A DNA stretch of 10,585 bases, from contig JAKAOC010000034.1 of assembly GCA_021823385.1 (NCBI GenBank), positions 1 to 10,585 on the forward strand, in the 5' to 3' direction. Source of the stretch: Actinomycetes bacterium (lineage in GTDB: Bacteria > Actinomycetota > Acidimicrobiia > Acidimicrobiales > Acidimicrobiaceae). Both the position numbers and the translations under genes were made by a program. Below are positions 1 to 5,608 of this stretch, in pieces. The notes under the pieces were generated by a model. It was given only the letters and a program-made list of their open reading frames with translations. It had not been told where the DNA came from and searched no databases. Every line of letters begins with the position of its first letter. Within the stretch, counting starts at the first letter, position 1.

Positions 1-112
1 ATACAATCACGAACGACTCCACAGTTCCCTCTGCTACCTGACGCCGGTCGAGTTCAAGGCGCTGTGGCAGCAGCAACACCGACAACGACTCTCAGTCACA
101 CTGGACCACTAA
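1..112 (+). CDS. IS3-family transposase OrfB, C-terminal end (partial)
   Basis: Reading from base 2 gives YNHERLHSSLCYLTPVEF and then about 18 more residues to a TAA at 110-112. The YNxERxHSSLGYLTPxEF signature is the C-terminal end of the integrase-type (rve) catalytic domain of IS3-family OrfB, which cuts and joins DNA during transposition. The rest of the protein, with the catalytic DDE residues, lies upstream of the window. The stop codon falls just inside the inverted repeat, 14 bases from the end of the element. The matching OrfA start is visible at 10536 in the other copy. Confidence 0.88.
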   Translation, partial: YNHERLHSSLCYLTPVEFKALWQQQHRQRLSVTLDH

Positions 113-126
113 CAGGGGTCCCCGCA
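87..126. repeat. Right terminal inverted repeat of the IS3 element
   Basis: About 40 bases pair imperfectly with 10463-10503 in inverted orientation, with one single-base indel and scattered mismatches. The outermost 13 bases match except at one position, and the innermost block GACTCTCAGTC matches exactly. The outer block contains the near-palindrome GGGGTCCCC. Confidence 0.8.
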
Positions 127-561
127 TCGGGAGCCATCCACAACATGCGTCAACTCGGCGTGACGACGGCGAATCCCATGCCTCTGTTCCCGGGCCAGGG
201 CGGCCAGTACTCGATCGGGTACGGCGGCTTCTTGAAGCACGTGCCGCTCGAGGACTTCATCGCGGAAGCGATCGACGACAACGCGGAGAAGCTCGACAGG
301 GCGGCGGCCGACGAGCGTCACCTGTTCATCTGGGTCACGGAGAGCGATCACACCAACTGGCCGCGCCTCGCGACGGATCAGGTACCGAGCGGAGGCCCGA
401 GCTACGAGGCGCCGGTCGACCTCGTTTGGGTCGGGCTCTGGTCCTACCGCTACAGCACCGAGTCGTTCGCCGCTCGGCTCTGGACGATCTCCCGTGACGG
501 CGCGTGGTTGAGCCAGACAGTTCCTGCGACGCGCTCCTACGCCTCAGCTCGTCTCGGCTGA
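127..561 (+). pseudogene. 5'-truncated hypothetical protein cut by the IS3 element
   Basis: The frame runs directly out of the IS3 right end and gives 144 residues with strong GC3 bias, so it was coding. The visible part is a C-terminal portion with LGVTTANPMPLFPG, then ERHLFIWVTESD near the middle, then VDLVWVGLWS and a tail ARLWTISRDGAWLS. This ERHLFxWV...VdxVWV...LW pattern recalls a widespread uncharacterised actinobacterial family that I cannot name. No start codon with a ribosome site is seen; the first internal ATG is at 144. The upstream part was removed when the IS inserted or when two copies recombined. It may be untranslated, or read from a start inside the IS end. No function is proposed. 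Confidence 0.6.
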
Positions 562-634
562 ATGCCGCCCCGCTCCTGCCCCGTGAACTTGCGCCCCGCC
601 GGGCCAGCAATCGCTTGGGTTAGAGGGAAGGACT

Positions 635-658
635 GTTGGTCCATCAGACCGTTGGTCC
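635..658. promoter_or_regulatory. Possible operator: direct repeat GTTGGTCC upstream of the AlpA-like gene
   Basis: GTTGGTCC occurs at 635-642 and again at 651-658, 16 bases apart, with GACC between them at 647-650 so that GGTC/GACC inverted pairs also form. The pair sits immediately upstream of a possible -35 box. Its position suits a binding site for the adjacent small DNA-binding protein. The idea rests only on repeat pattern and position. Confidence 0.25.
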
Positions 659-659
659 T

Positions 660-688
660 TTGACTCGGCAAGAAGCACACGCTAAGAA
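660..688 (+). promoter_or_regulatory. Possible promoter giving a leaderless AlpA-like transcript
   Basis: TTGACT at 660-665 and TAAGAA at 683-688 are separated by 17 bases and resemble vegetative sigma -35 and -10 boxes. The -10 box ends 7 bases before ATG 696, so transcription would begin at or next to the start codon. That agrees with the absence of a Shine-Dalgarno sequence before 696 and with frequent leaderless initiation in actinobacteria. An alternative TTG start at 636, with AGGGAAGG upstream, would place this promoter inside the gene. Confidence 0.35.
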
Positions 689-695
689 CCCGTGC

Positions 696-983
696 ATGGA
701 TGAGAAGCGCGAACACCTCATAACCCTCAACGAGCTCCTGGAGATCGTCGGTGTCTCTCGCTCAACGTTCGAGAAATGGCGCAGCAAGAGCATGGCGCCG
801 CGCACCTACAAGCTTCCCAGCGGCGGGCTGCGCTTCAAGCTCTCCGACGTCGAGGACTGGCTCGAGGGGCTCGCGATCGACGACCCAGAGACGATCCGTC
901 TAGAGGAGATTCGCGAGCGCTACGCCCAGGGCAAGAAGATCCCGCTCCGGCTGTACGGGCCGCCGGTGCGGGGGCACCGCTAG
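696..983 (+). CDS. AlpA/excisionase-like helix-turn-helix DNA-binding protein
   Basis: A 95-residue protein. Residues 8-35 (LITLNELLEIVGVSRSTFEKW) form the helix-turn-helix, and residues 43-58 (GGLRFKLSDVEDWLE) form the wing and final helix typical of MerR-like excisionase/AlpA folds, where the R-F/Y-K-xxDVxxWL motif is diagnostic. The last 35 residues are a charged tail of unknown role. Such proteins bind DNA as repressors, activators or recombination directionality factors. ATG 696 is preferred over TTG 636 because it matches where this fold begins. The AbiJ-like gene starts 57 bases downstream in the same frame after the TAG, which suggests co-transcription and a regulatory role in that system. 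No integrase is visible, so a prophage excisionase role is less likely. Confidence 0.75.
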   Translation: MDEKREHLITLNELLEIVGVSRSTFEKWRSKSMAPRTYKLPSGGLRFKLSDVEDWLEGLAIDDPETIRLEEIRERYAQGKKIPLRLYGPPVRGHR

Positions 984-1059
984 GACGGGCCGACGAGTTC
1001 AACTCTGGGCGAAAGCTGGGTTGCGGGTACTGTCCCCTACGTGCCACTAACCGAAGTCA

Positions 1060-1067
1060 CACGCAGG
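1060..1067. repeat. Target site duplication CACGCAGG, left copy
   Basis: The eight bases CACGCAGG directly precede the left end of the 2212-bp element and recur exactly at 3280-3287 after its right end. Collapsing the two copies restores the AbiJ-like reading frame. Confidence 0.9.
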
Positions 1068-1107
1068 CAGTTATGGGATTGGGCTCGGAAAAAACAGGCA
1101 TGTAGTT
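1068..1107. repeat. Left terminal inverted repeat of the 2212-bp element
   Basis: Forty bases pair with 3241-3279 in inverted orientation with one indel and four mismatches. The repeat also contains a promoter-like pair facing inward: TTGGGC at 1079-1084 and TAGTTT at 1103-1108, 18 bases apart. This could drive the passenger gene at 1196. Confidence 0.88.
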
Positions 1108-1195
1108 TCCCTGGTCGGCCGTGACTGATAGCGTCCGAGCCCGCCGCCAGGACCGTCACTCTCGAGCGTAAGTTCTGTCAGGGGGAGGTACGTGG

Positions 1196-2026
1196 ATGAG
1201 GTTCACCAAAAGAGGTGCGCGACGCGGTCTCGCCCGCCTCGCTCTGGCCGTCATCGCCTCCGCCGCGTCAGCCGTCTCGCTGGGCTCGACCGCCGCGGTC
1301 GCCCAGGCCGCAACGCGCTACCCGGCCTGCGTGACGTCGCAGATCGAAGTCACTGCCGGAGCGACCATTTCCAACGTGACCTACCAATACCCGACCCCGA
1401 CGGGAACCGGCCATGCGTTCTCGAAGAGGGCAGTGCCGGTGTTCTTCTACAACCGAGGTTCTGTCTGCCACCTCTTGATGGGGGCCCCGGACATCACTGC
1501 CACGAGGGACGCCACGAGTGCCGCCACTGTCACCACCGGCAACATGACCATCCCGAATCCACCTCCCACGTCGAAGCGCATGGTGCTACAGCACCACCAG
1601 AGAGCTGAGGCTCTGTTCCTCTTCGGCTCCACACTTCCCAAGCGCGCCAGTCGAGGCTGTCACCTCACGACAGCGACCGGCCTCCTGGTTCAGGGCTACG
1701 CCCAACCCGTTCCCTCCGTTGGCGCGTTCTTCCCGCGACAGATGAAGAACGTCTGCTTCCCCGTGCCCGGGGCCGTTGGGGCCATTGCTACGAATACCGG
1801 CGTGGCGTGGGCTGCGATGCCGGCGCCCGGTTCCCGCGTGCTCTTCGTGGTCCTATCGGTTCTTCTCGCGCTGGTCATCGTCGTAGGGTGGATCTCAGGG
1901 TGGCACTCAATCATCCGTTATCGATCTGTGTTGCGCGGACTTCGATACGGGGTCAAGACCGATGACCTCACAACCACAGAGACGGCTTCGGCACAGACTG
2001 GCCCGCGGGGGTCCGACGTCGAATGA
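1196..2026 (+). CDS. Secreted, membrane-anchored DUF4232-like protein (passenger gene of the IS)
   Basis: A 276-residue protein with a strong ribosome site (GGGGGAGG at 1181-1188) before ATG 1196. Residues 1-38 are an export signal: basic MRFTKRGARR, a hydrophobic stretch, and AQA before the likely cut. The outer domain has four cysteines (about 45, 91, 155 and 187) placed as in DUF4232-type domains: a Cys soon after the signal, FFYNRGSVCHLLMGAPDI in the middle, a late GCH and a final VC. They probably form two disulfides. Residues 213-236 (SRVLFVVLSVLLALVIVV region) are one membrane helix, followed by a 40-residue cytoplasmic tail. It lies wholly within the inverted repeats, so it travels with the element, and its 3' end overlaps the transposase 3' end. 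Its benefit to element or host is unknown. The DUF4232 match is from memory of the cysteine pattern. Confidence 0.7.
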   Translation: MRFTKRGARRGLARLALAVIASAASAVSLGSTAAVAQAATRYPACVTSQIEVTAGATISNVTYQYPTPTGTGHAFSKRAVPVFFYNRGSVCHLLMGAPDITATRDATSAATVTTGNMTIPNPPPTSKRMVLQHHQRAEALFLFGSTLPKRASRGCHLTTATGLLVQGYAQPVPSVGAFFPRQMKNVCFPVPGAVGAIATNTGVAWAAMPAPGSRVLFVVLSVLLALVIVVGWISGWHSIIRYRSVLRGLRYGVKTDDLTTTETASAQTGPRGSDVE

Positions 2027-3179
2027 CCGGCCCGGTTCCGGCATCGACTATGCGCATCTGGTCCGGCAGAACAAGGCCATTCATCAGCGCCTCGCGGATG
2101 GTGTGAGCGAAGGCCGCTTCGCTGGCCTGGTTGTTCATCCGCACCCTCATCAGTTCGAGCATCCGGTTCGTGCGCTCCTTGTTGCGCAGTGACCACGCCC
2201 GCGGCGCGATGGCCCCGCGCAGCTTTCGCAAGGTGTCCTCGACAGCCGAGTTCGAGCGCACGTAGGGCAGATGTGGTCGCTGGGCACTCTGGGACTTCAC
2301 GAGGGCATCGACGCTCAGCGCCCAGCTGCGGATCCGCGTGTAGCGCCCGGCCTGGCGTCGAAAAGTCGTCCAAGCCTGCGGACTGGTGAAGGCGGGCCCG
2401 AGGGCCGCGAAGACCGGGTTGTCGTCCTGGGCGAGTCCGTAGATGTCCAGGCGGGCGAGGGCGTTCTTACGCAGGTGGTGCTCGCAGTAGTAGAGGAACG
2501 GCGCGTTCGTGGGCCACCGAGACACCAGTGCGTTGGCCGTGGCCTGGGCCTGGTCACTGACTACCATTCGCGGCGTTCCACTGAGACGGGAGAACGCCTC
2601 TAACCAGCCCGCGTCGTTGGCTCGGTGGGTGGCGTGAAGGGCCAGGACTCGAGGACCTCCCGTGCGCTCATAACCCACGATGGCGAGAACCGAGAACGCG
2701 TGCTGGCGCCGGTCGGTCGTGTGGTTGCGGAACGAGAACGCCGTCGCGTCGCAGACGATGGTCTCAGTCCAGGACTGCTCGGCGTAGGGCGCGCAGACTA
2801 CGGGCCCGAGGGTCTCGACCCACGCACCGACCACCTGGGCGCCGAAGCCCGGTCGGGTCGCGCGCCGACCGGCGAGTTCGCGCACGGTCTCGGCGGCCTG
2901 GGCGTAGCTCTCGCCGTGCGCGACGGCGTTGAGCGCCGCCGCAACCTCACGGATGGTGTAGGTGTGGCGCTGGGGGGAGGCCGGCCCTTCGTGCTGGTGG
3001 AGATGCGTCTCGCAGGCGTCGCACGTGGTGGGCTGAGCGAGCATCCGGCGTCCCAGCGGGCCGGCGAAGGTGTGGGTGGGCTCGGCGTCCGGCACGCAGC
3101 GGTAGAGCTGCCGACGGGCGGCGGGTGGCCCGTAGTGGCCCCCGAGCGTTACGTGGCTCCCTGGGTGACGCGAACACAT
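1968..3179 (-). CDS. DDE transposase with N-terminal zinc-binding motifs and C-x2-H insert (IS256/MULE-like, family unassigned)
   Basis: A 403-residue protein that would cut and rejoin the ends of the surrounding 2212-bp element. The first 65 residues hold Cys/His clusters (MCSRHPG, YRCVP, CDACETHLHQH) suited to zinc ribbons that bind the terminal repeats, followed by a likely HTH region (EVAAALNAVAHGESYAQAA). The catalytic core shows Asp144 (VCDATAF), Asp209 (VVSDQA), YYCEHHLRKN with C232-x2-H235, and Glu314 (SNSAVEDTLRKLR). A catalytic D-D-E with CxxH between the second D and the E is typical of IS256/MULE-type transposases. ATG 3179 is preferred because MCSRHPG fits the start of the zinc motif and an AAGG lies about 7 bases upstream. 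GTG 3224, which directly abuts GAGGAG, and ATG 3197 are alternatives. The frame is complete. Confidence 0.8.
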   Translation of the reverse strand: MCSRHPGSHVTLGGHYGPPAARRQLYRCVPDAEPTHTFAGPLGRRMLAQPTTCDACETHLHQHEGPASPQRHTYTIREVAAALNAVAHGESYAQAAETVRELAGRRATRPGFGAQVVGAWVETLGPVVCAPYAEQSWTETIVCDATAFSFRNHTTDRRQHAFSVLAIVGYERTGGPRVLALHATHRANDAGWLEAFSRLSGTPRMVVSDQAQATANALVSRWPTNAPFLYYCEHHLRKNALARLDIYGLAQDDNPVFAALGPAFTSPQAWTTFRRQAGRYTRIRSWALSVDALVKSQSAQRPHLPYVRSNSAVEDTLRKLRGAIAPRAWSLRNKERTNRMLELMRVRMNNQASEAAFAHTIREALMNGLVLPDQMRIVDAGTGPVIRRRTPAGQSVPKPSLWL

Positions 3180-3240
3180 CGGTAGGCCTTCGCGCATTCC
3201 CGAGCCGCGGGGTCGTCCAGCCACCTCCTCAGGCTATGCG

Positions 3241-3279
3241 AACTACATCAGTGTTTTTCCAAGCCCAATCCCATAACTG
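3241..3279. repeat. Right terminal inverted repeat of the 2212-bp element
   Basis: Thirty-nine bases match 1068-1107 in inverted orientation. Read inward on the minus strand, the repeat contains TTGGGC, 17 bases, then TAGTTC (the last base falls just inside the repeat). This promoter-like pair faces the transposase gene. Confidence 0.88.
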
Positions 3280-3287
3280 CACGCAGG
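3280..3287. repeat. Target site duplication CACGCAGG, right copy
   Basis: Exact repeat of 1060-1067, directly after the right inverted repeat. Its codons are in frame with the following AbiJ-like segment. Confidence 0.9.
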
Positions 3288-3479
3288 TCGCTAATTGATG
3301 AGATCCAACTTTCGCCTTTGCACTGGTGTGGGCGGCTCGAGGAGCCAGAGTTCCTGGCACGCATCTACGACCTGAAGAGCCTTCCCTCCACTGACCGCCG
3401 ATACTCGAACGCCGAGGACGACATCTACCAACACACAGTCTGGAACTTCGATTGGGAAAAGGACTGGGTGTTCAGGGAT
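3288..3479 (+). pseudogene. AbiJ-like gene, second segment
   Basis: This encodes SLIDEIQLSPLHWCGRLEEP followed by EFLARIYDLKSLPSTD and DIYQHTVWNFDWEKDWVFRD, the core of the AbiJ-type N-terminal domain. It is open from the end of the 2212-bp element to the start of the IS1595-family element. It joins MPLTEVTRR at 1041-1067 on one side and SRFGLDEDKNLFRFL at 4937 on the other. On its own it has no proper start; a TTG at 3318 is the only near candidate, and from there the frame would run into the IS. Confidence 0.85.
3472..3479. repeat. Target site duplication TCAGGGAT, left copy
   Basis: The eight bases TCAGGGAT recur exactly at 4929-4936. Removing one copy with the intervening DNA joins codons ...WVFRD and SRFGLD... 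in frame, which confirms the borders. Confidence 0.9.
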
Positions 3480-3503
3480 AGGGGCTCTCCATCTAACCGG
3501 AGT
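3480..3503. repeat. Left terminal inverted repeat of the IS1595-family element
   Basis: It begins AGGGGCTCTCC and pairs with 4904-4928 in inverted orientation, with one base inserted and a few mismatches near the tip. The innermost 18 bases are identical. Confidence 0.88.
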
Positions 3504-3567
3504 AAACGCGAGAATCGTGAGCTTTTCCCACCGCGGCCTCGGTTTGCCAGAGGTACAAGACGATCGA

Positions 3568-3595
3568 TTGGCATTCACTGCCGAAGGGGTACGGT
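3568..3595 (+). promoter_or_regulatory. Predicted promoter of the 57-residue passenger gene
   Basis: TTGGCA at 3568-3573 and TACGGT at 3590-3595 are 16 bases apart and match the -35 and TAnnnT -10 patterns of vegetative actinobacterial promoters. They lie 35-62 bases before ATG 3630, inside the element and downstream of its left repeat. Confidence 0.4.
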
Positions 3596-3629
3596 ACTTG
3601 AAGAAACTCAACGGTCTTTAGGAGGCGAG

Positions 3630-3803
3630 ATGAGGTTCGTATTTGGTGCGGTCAAGTTCTGGCTGACACTCGTCGCCATAGTGCTGCTGACCTCAGTGGT
3701 CGGGAAGTTTGCCGGCGCGGTCGGTGCCTATGTCGTGCTCGGCCTGCTGGTCGTTGTTGAGGCCGCGTGGGTCTGGCGCGCCATCCAGCATCACCCGTCG
3801 TAA
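3630..3803 (+). CDS. Small two-helix membrane protein, 57 residues (passenger of the IS1595-family element)
   Basis: ATG 3630 is preceded by AGGAGG at 3620-3625 (a short 4-base gap) and by a plausible promoter. The protein has two hydrophobic segments, about residues 4-24 (VFGAVKFWLTLVAIVLLTSV) and 29-50 (GAVGAYVVLGLLVVVEAAWV), with Lys26 in the turn and the polar tail RAIQHHPS. It is not recognised. It could be a holin- or toxin-like small protein or simply an uncharacterised membrane protein; the sequence does not decide. A longer frame through 3318-3803 is an artefact that fuses the AbiJ-like remnant to this gene across the element border. It lies within the inverted repeats, so it moves with the element. 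Confidence 0.65.
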   Translation: MRFVFGAVKFWLTLVAIVLLTSVVGKFAGAVGAYVVLGLLVVVEAAWVWRAIQHHPS

Positions 3804-3839
3804 GCCACCCTCAACGTGACGCCCGCGCGAGAGTTCGTT

Positions 3840-4871
3840 TCAGCCTCTCCAGGGTCGGCCTGCCCGAGGTCTCTCGAGCGTGAGCGTTCGTCCGCGCAGC
3901 GCCGGCACTGGTGGCGTGGGCGGAACTCGCTTGGGACGCGGGGTGACGATGAGTTCGTGGTAGGGCGCGGGGCCGTGCGCAACTGCTTGCTCCATCAGGC
4001 GCAAGAACACAAGGCCCCGATGGCGACTCGTTCGTCGGTTGAATCGAAAGACGAACTCGTCCAGATACAGGGCCAGGTGGTCCCAGTCGGCGCTGCCCTG
4101 ATGGGTGCCGAGCATCCAGCGCTTGAAGAGCGAGGCCACCCGGTGAGCTCCCGGCAGTACGACCGTCGCTAAGGCGCCAGGGGCCGGCTGCGCGTTGAGC
4201 GTGTAAAGGCCCCCGGTGGCTCGGACGTAGGAGTTGAGCCCGTCGCTGTGAATCGTTGAGCCGGGTGCGACGTTCTCAACGAGGAACTGGCGAAGGGTCG
4301 CGTGGTTGATGCGATCGACGATGGCCATTCGACAGCGACCGAACCCGCGGGGCTGGCGGCGTTCGACGGCCACGATTACGGGCAGCTTCGCGCCGTACTG
4401 GCGGCCTCCTCGCTGACCCGGCGTGCGCCCGCCGTAGAAGGTCTCGTCGACCTCCACATCTCCTGTCAGCAGGTCGCGACCAGGATTGACCGTGACGGTC
4501 CGCAGCTTGGTGAGCATCGTCCAGGCTGTCTGGTGACTGCGAAGACCGAGTTGGCGCTGTAACGCCATAGCTGAGATGCCGTCCTTGCTTGTCGCGAAAA
4601 GCCACGCTGCGTAGAACCAGACCGTGAGGGGAGTCCGTGTGCGGTCGAAGATGGTGCCGGCGGTGACGCTTGTGCGTAGGTGACACGATGAGCACTCATA
4701 GCGCCCGTCCCCGTTGAGCCAGCCCGACTCTCCGCAGACCTCACAGGCGAAGCCGTTGGGCCAACGCAGCCACCTCAGATAGTCCAAGCAGTCAGCGTCC
4801 GTCGAGAACCACGCGGCGAACTCGCCAAAATCAGCGGGATAGTCCCAGTGAGCACGAGAAGCGACCAGCAC
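3840..4871 (-). CDS. IS1595-family transposase
   Basis: A 343-residue protein, within the usual size for IS1595. GTG 4871 is chosen, with AGTAGGG about 10 bases upstream. The zinc ribbon (C43-x2-C46, C60-x2-C63 in FACEVCGESGW...YECSSC) is followed by LRTSVTAGTIFDRTRTPL, the typical linker of this family. The RNase H-like core has VEVDETFYGG (Asp142), STIHSDGLNSY (Asp210) and LPGAHRVASLFKRWMLGTHQ, ending in YLDEFVFRFNRR. Asp142 and Asp210 are the first two catalytic acids. The third residue varies among IS1595 subgroups; Glu272 in YLDEF is one candidate, but I cannot fix it. The frame is complete, so the protein is probably functional. It converges on the passenger gene. Confidence 0.92.
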   Translation of the reverse strand: MLVASRAHWDYPADFGEFAAWFSTDADCLDYLRWLRWPNGFACEVCGESGWLNGDGRYECSSCHLRTSVTAGTIFDRTRTPLTVWFYAAWLFATSKDGISAMALQRQLGLRSHQTAWTMLTKLRTVTVNPGRDLLTGDVEVDETFYGGRTPGQRGGRQYGAKLPVIVAVERRQPRGFGRCRMAIVDRINHATLRQFLVENVAPGSTIHSDGLNSYVRATGGLYTLNAQPAPGALATVVLPGAHRVASLFKRWMLGTHQGSADWDHLALYLDEFVFRFNRRTSRHRGLVFLRLMEQAVAHGPAPYHELIVTPRPKRVPPTPPVPALRGRTLTLERPRAGRPWRG

Positions 4872-4903
4872 ACTCGTGACCCTACTGCGAGTTGGCCAAA
4901 TCC

Positions 4904-4928
4904 ACTCCGGTTAGATGGAGACCCCCAA
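4904..4928. repeat. Right terminal inverted repeat of the IS1595-family element
   Basis: Inverted partner of 3480-3503. ACTCCGGTTAGATGGAGA is identical in inverted orientation, and the tip (CCCCCAA) differs slightly. Confidence 0.88.
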
Positions 4929-4936
4929 TCAGGGAT
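4929..4936. repeat. Target site duplication TCAGGGAT, right copy
   Basis: Exact repeat of 3472-3479, directly beyond the right inverted repeat. Confidence 0.9.
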
Positions 4937-5608
4937 TCCCGATTCGGACTTGACGAGGACAAGAATCTCTTTCGATTCCTCGTCGAGACAGTCCACCCGG
5001 CGGTCCGGCCGAATCGGGCGGACGCCCTCCATCTTGTCGAGATGTACAACGAACACCTGAGGCCCGACGGATTCGAGCTTCACCAAATCGGCGACATCTC
5101 CGAACGGCCCATTTACAGCGTCCGCGAGACCGCTTTGGTCCCATCAGCCGTGGCACACATCGAGCGGGTCGTTCGGCTCGACGACATGGAGGATGTTCGT
5201 CGCCGGATTCGACGAATGGACAGCAACATCGAGACCGACCCGGAGCTCGCAATCGGTTCGGCCAAAGAGATCGTCGAGACGATCTGCCACCTGATTCTCG
5301 ACGAGCACGGTGTCGCTGCCGCGGCAACTTGGGACCTATCGCGGTTGGTCAAGGAGGCGTCGAAACCCATTCGAGTGACACCACAGGACGTGTCGGACAC
5401 GTCGCCGTCAGCGGACTCTATCCGAATGGTCCTGGGAAGCCTCGCAACCGTCGTGGCGGGCATCGCGCAGTTGCGCAATGCGTACGGCACCGGGCATGGA
5501 CACGCTCCTGGACGTAGCGGCTTGGGTCCGCGACACGCGCGGCTCGCAGTCGGAGCAGCCTCCACCATCGCGACATTTCTCTACGAAACGGCGGTCGCGC
5601 GGCGCTGA
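4937..5608 (+). pseudogene. AbiJ-like gene, third segment with the Abi_C/HEPN-like domain
   Basis: This segment is open from the IS border to TGA 5606-5608 and encodes 223 residues. It begins SRFGLDEDKNLFRFLVETVH and runs through VEMYNEHLRPDGFELHQI and DISERPIYSVR, the end of the AbiJ-type N-terminal domain. The C-terminal domain follows: DDMEDVRRRIRRM, DPELAIGSAKEIVETICHLI, a LGSLATVVAGIAQL helix, RNAYGTGHGH, and RHARLAVGAASTIATFLYET. The R-N-x4-H motif is the HEPN-type catalytic signature. An in-frame start at 4892 lies inside the IS and is not authentic, but a truncated C-terminal domain could in principle be made from a start in the IS end. The segment faces a second Abi_C gene encoded convergently at 6034-6867. 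Confidence 0.85.

Larger units (their letters stand above)
1..126 (+). mobile_element. Right end of an IS3-family element (partial)
   Basis: The segment holds the last 36 codons of OrfB and the right terminal inverted repeat. The end is placed at 126 because bases 87-126 are an imperfect inverted match to 10463-10503 at the other end of the window. Both ends finish in TGCGGGG...CCCCGCA, giving the TG...CA termini usual in IS3 elements. The matching left end at 10463 lies in the same orientation, so two copies of one element bracket the window. No target duplication can be checked because the other end of this copy is outside the window. Confidence 0.85.
1068..3279. mobile_element. 2212-bp insertion element with DDE transposase and a DUF4232-like passenger gene; family not recognised
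   Basis: The borders are set by terminal inverted repeats of about 40 bases (1068-1107 and 3241-3279; the outer 18 bases, CAGTTATGGGATTGGGCT, are identical) and by an exact 8-bp target duplication. Inside, a passenger gene on the plus strand (1196-2026) converges on a transposase on the minus strand, and their 3' ends overlap by 59 bases. Eight-base duplications and a C-x2-H motif in the transposase recall IS256/MULE-type elements, but the termini match no family I can name. The element inserted after codon 9 of the AbiJ-like gene. Perfect duplications and a full-length transposase frame argue for a recent and possibly still active insertion. Confidence 0.88.
3480..4928. mobile_element. IS1595-family element, 1449 bp, with a small membrane-protein passenger gene
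   Basis: It is bordered by inverted repeats 3480-3503 and 4904-4928, which share TCTCCATCTAACCGGAGT exactly, and by an 8-bp target duplication, as expected for IS1595. It holds an IS1595-type transposase on the minus strand and a 57-residue membrane-protein gene on the plus strand, convergent and 36 bases apart. Passenger genes are known in the IS1595 family. The element disrupts the AbiJ-like gene within its N-terminal domain and shows no decay. Confidence 0.88.
1041..5608 (+). pseudogene. AbiJ-like abortive infection protein (AbiJ N-terminal domain plus Abi_C), interrupted by two insertion elements
   Basis: The gene is spread over 1041-1067, 3288-3479 and 4937-5608. Joining these pieces, with one copy of each 8-bp duplication, gives an unbroken 296-residue frame starting at GTG 1041 with MPLTEVTRR|SLIDEIQLSP. 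The first half (about residues 10-130) has EPEFLARIYDL, LPSTDRRY, DWVFRD|SRFGLD, FLVETVHPAVRP and DISERPIYSVR, a pattern I associate with the AbiJ N-terminal (NTD3-type) domain. The second half has DPELAIGSAKEIVETIC and RNAYGTGH (residues 253-260), as in Abi_C/HEPN-like abortive-infection domains that are thought to act as nucleases or toxins on phage infection. Neither domain carries an internal stop or frameshift. The gene is inactive as it stands but intact apart from the insertions. An AlpA-like gene lies just upstream. No clear Shine-Dalgarno precedes GTG 1041. Confidence 0.85.

Noticed and set aside
115..123. GGGGTCCCC beside both IS3 ends as a shared target site
   Set aside because: The inverted match extends through it to TGC...GCA, so it belongs to the terminal repeats and not to the target.
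64..561. 165-codon frame starting at 64
   Set aside because: Its first 21 codons lie in the IS3 right end, out of frame with OrfB; only 127-561 belongs to the truncated host gene.
776..1105. 109-codon frame overlapping the AlpA-like gene
   Set aside because: It is an out-of-frame shadow rich in Arg and Ala and runs into the inverted repeat of the 2212-bp element.
3318..3803. 161-codon plus-strand frame read as one protein
   Set aside because: It crosses the left border of the IS1595-family element at 3480. The first part is the AbiJ-like remnant, the end is the 57-residue passenger, and the middle is non-coding IS sequence.
4892..5608. 238-codon frame read as a complete gene with a start at 4892
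   Set aside because: The first 45 bases are the inverted repeat and target duplication of the IS1595-family element. The real gene begins at 1041.
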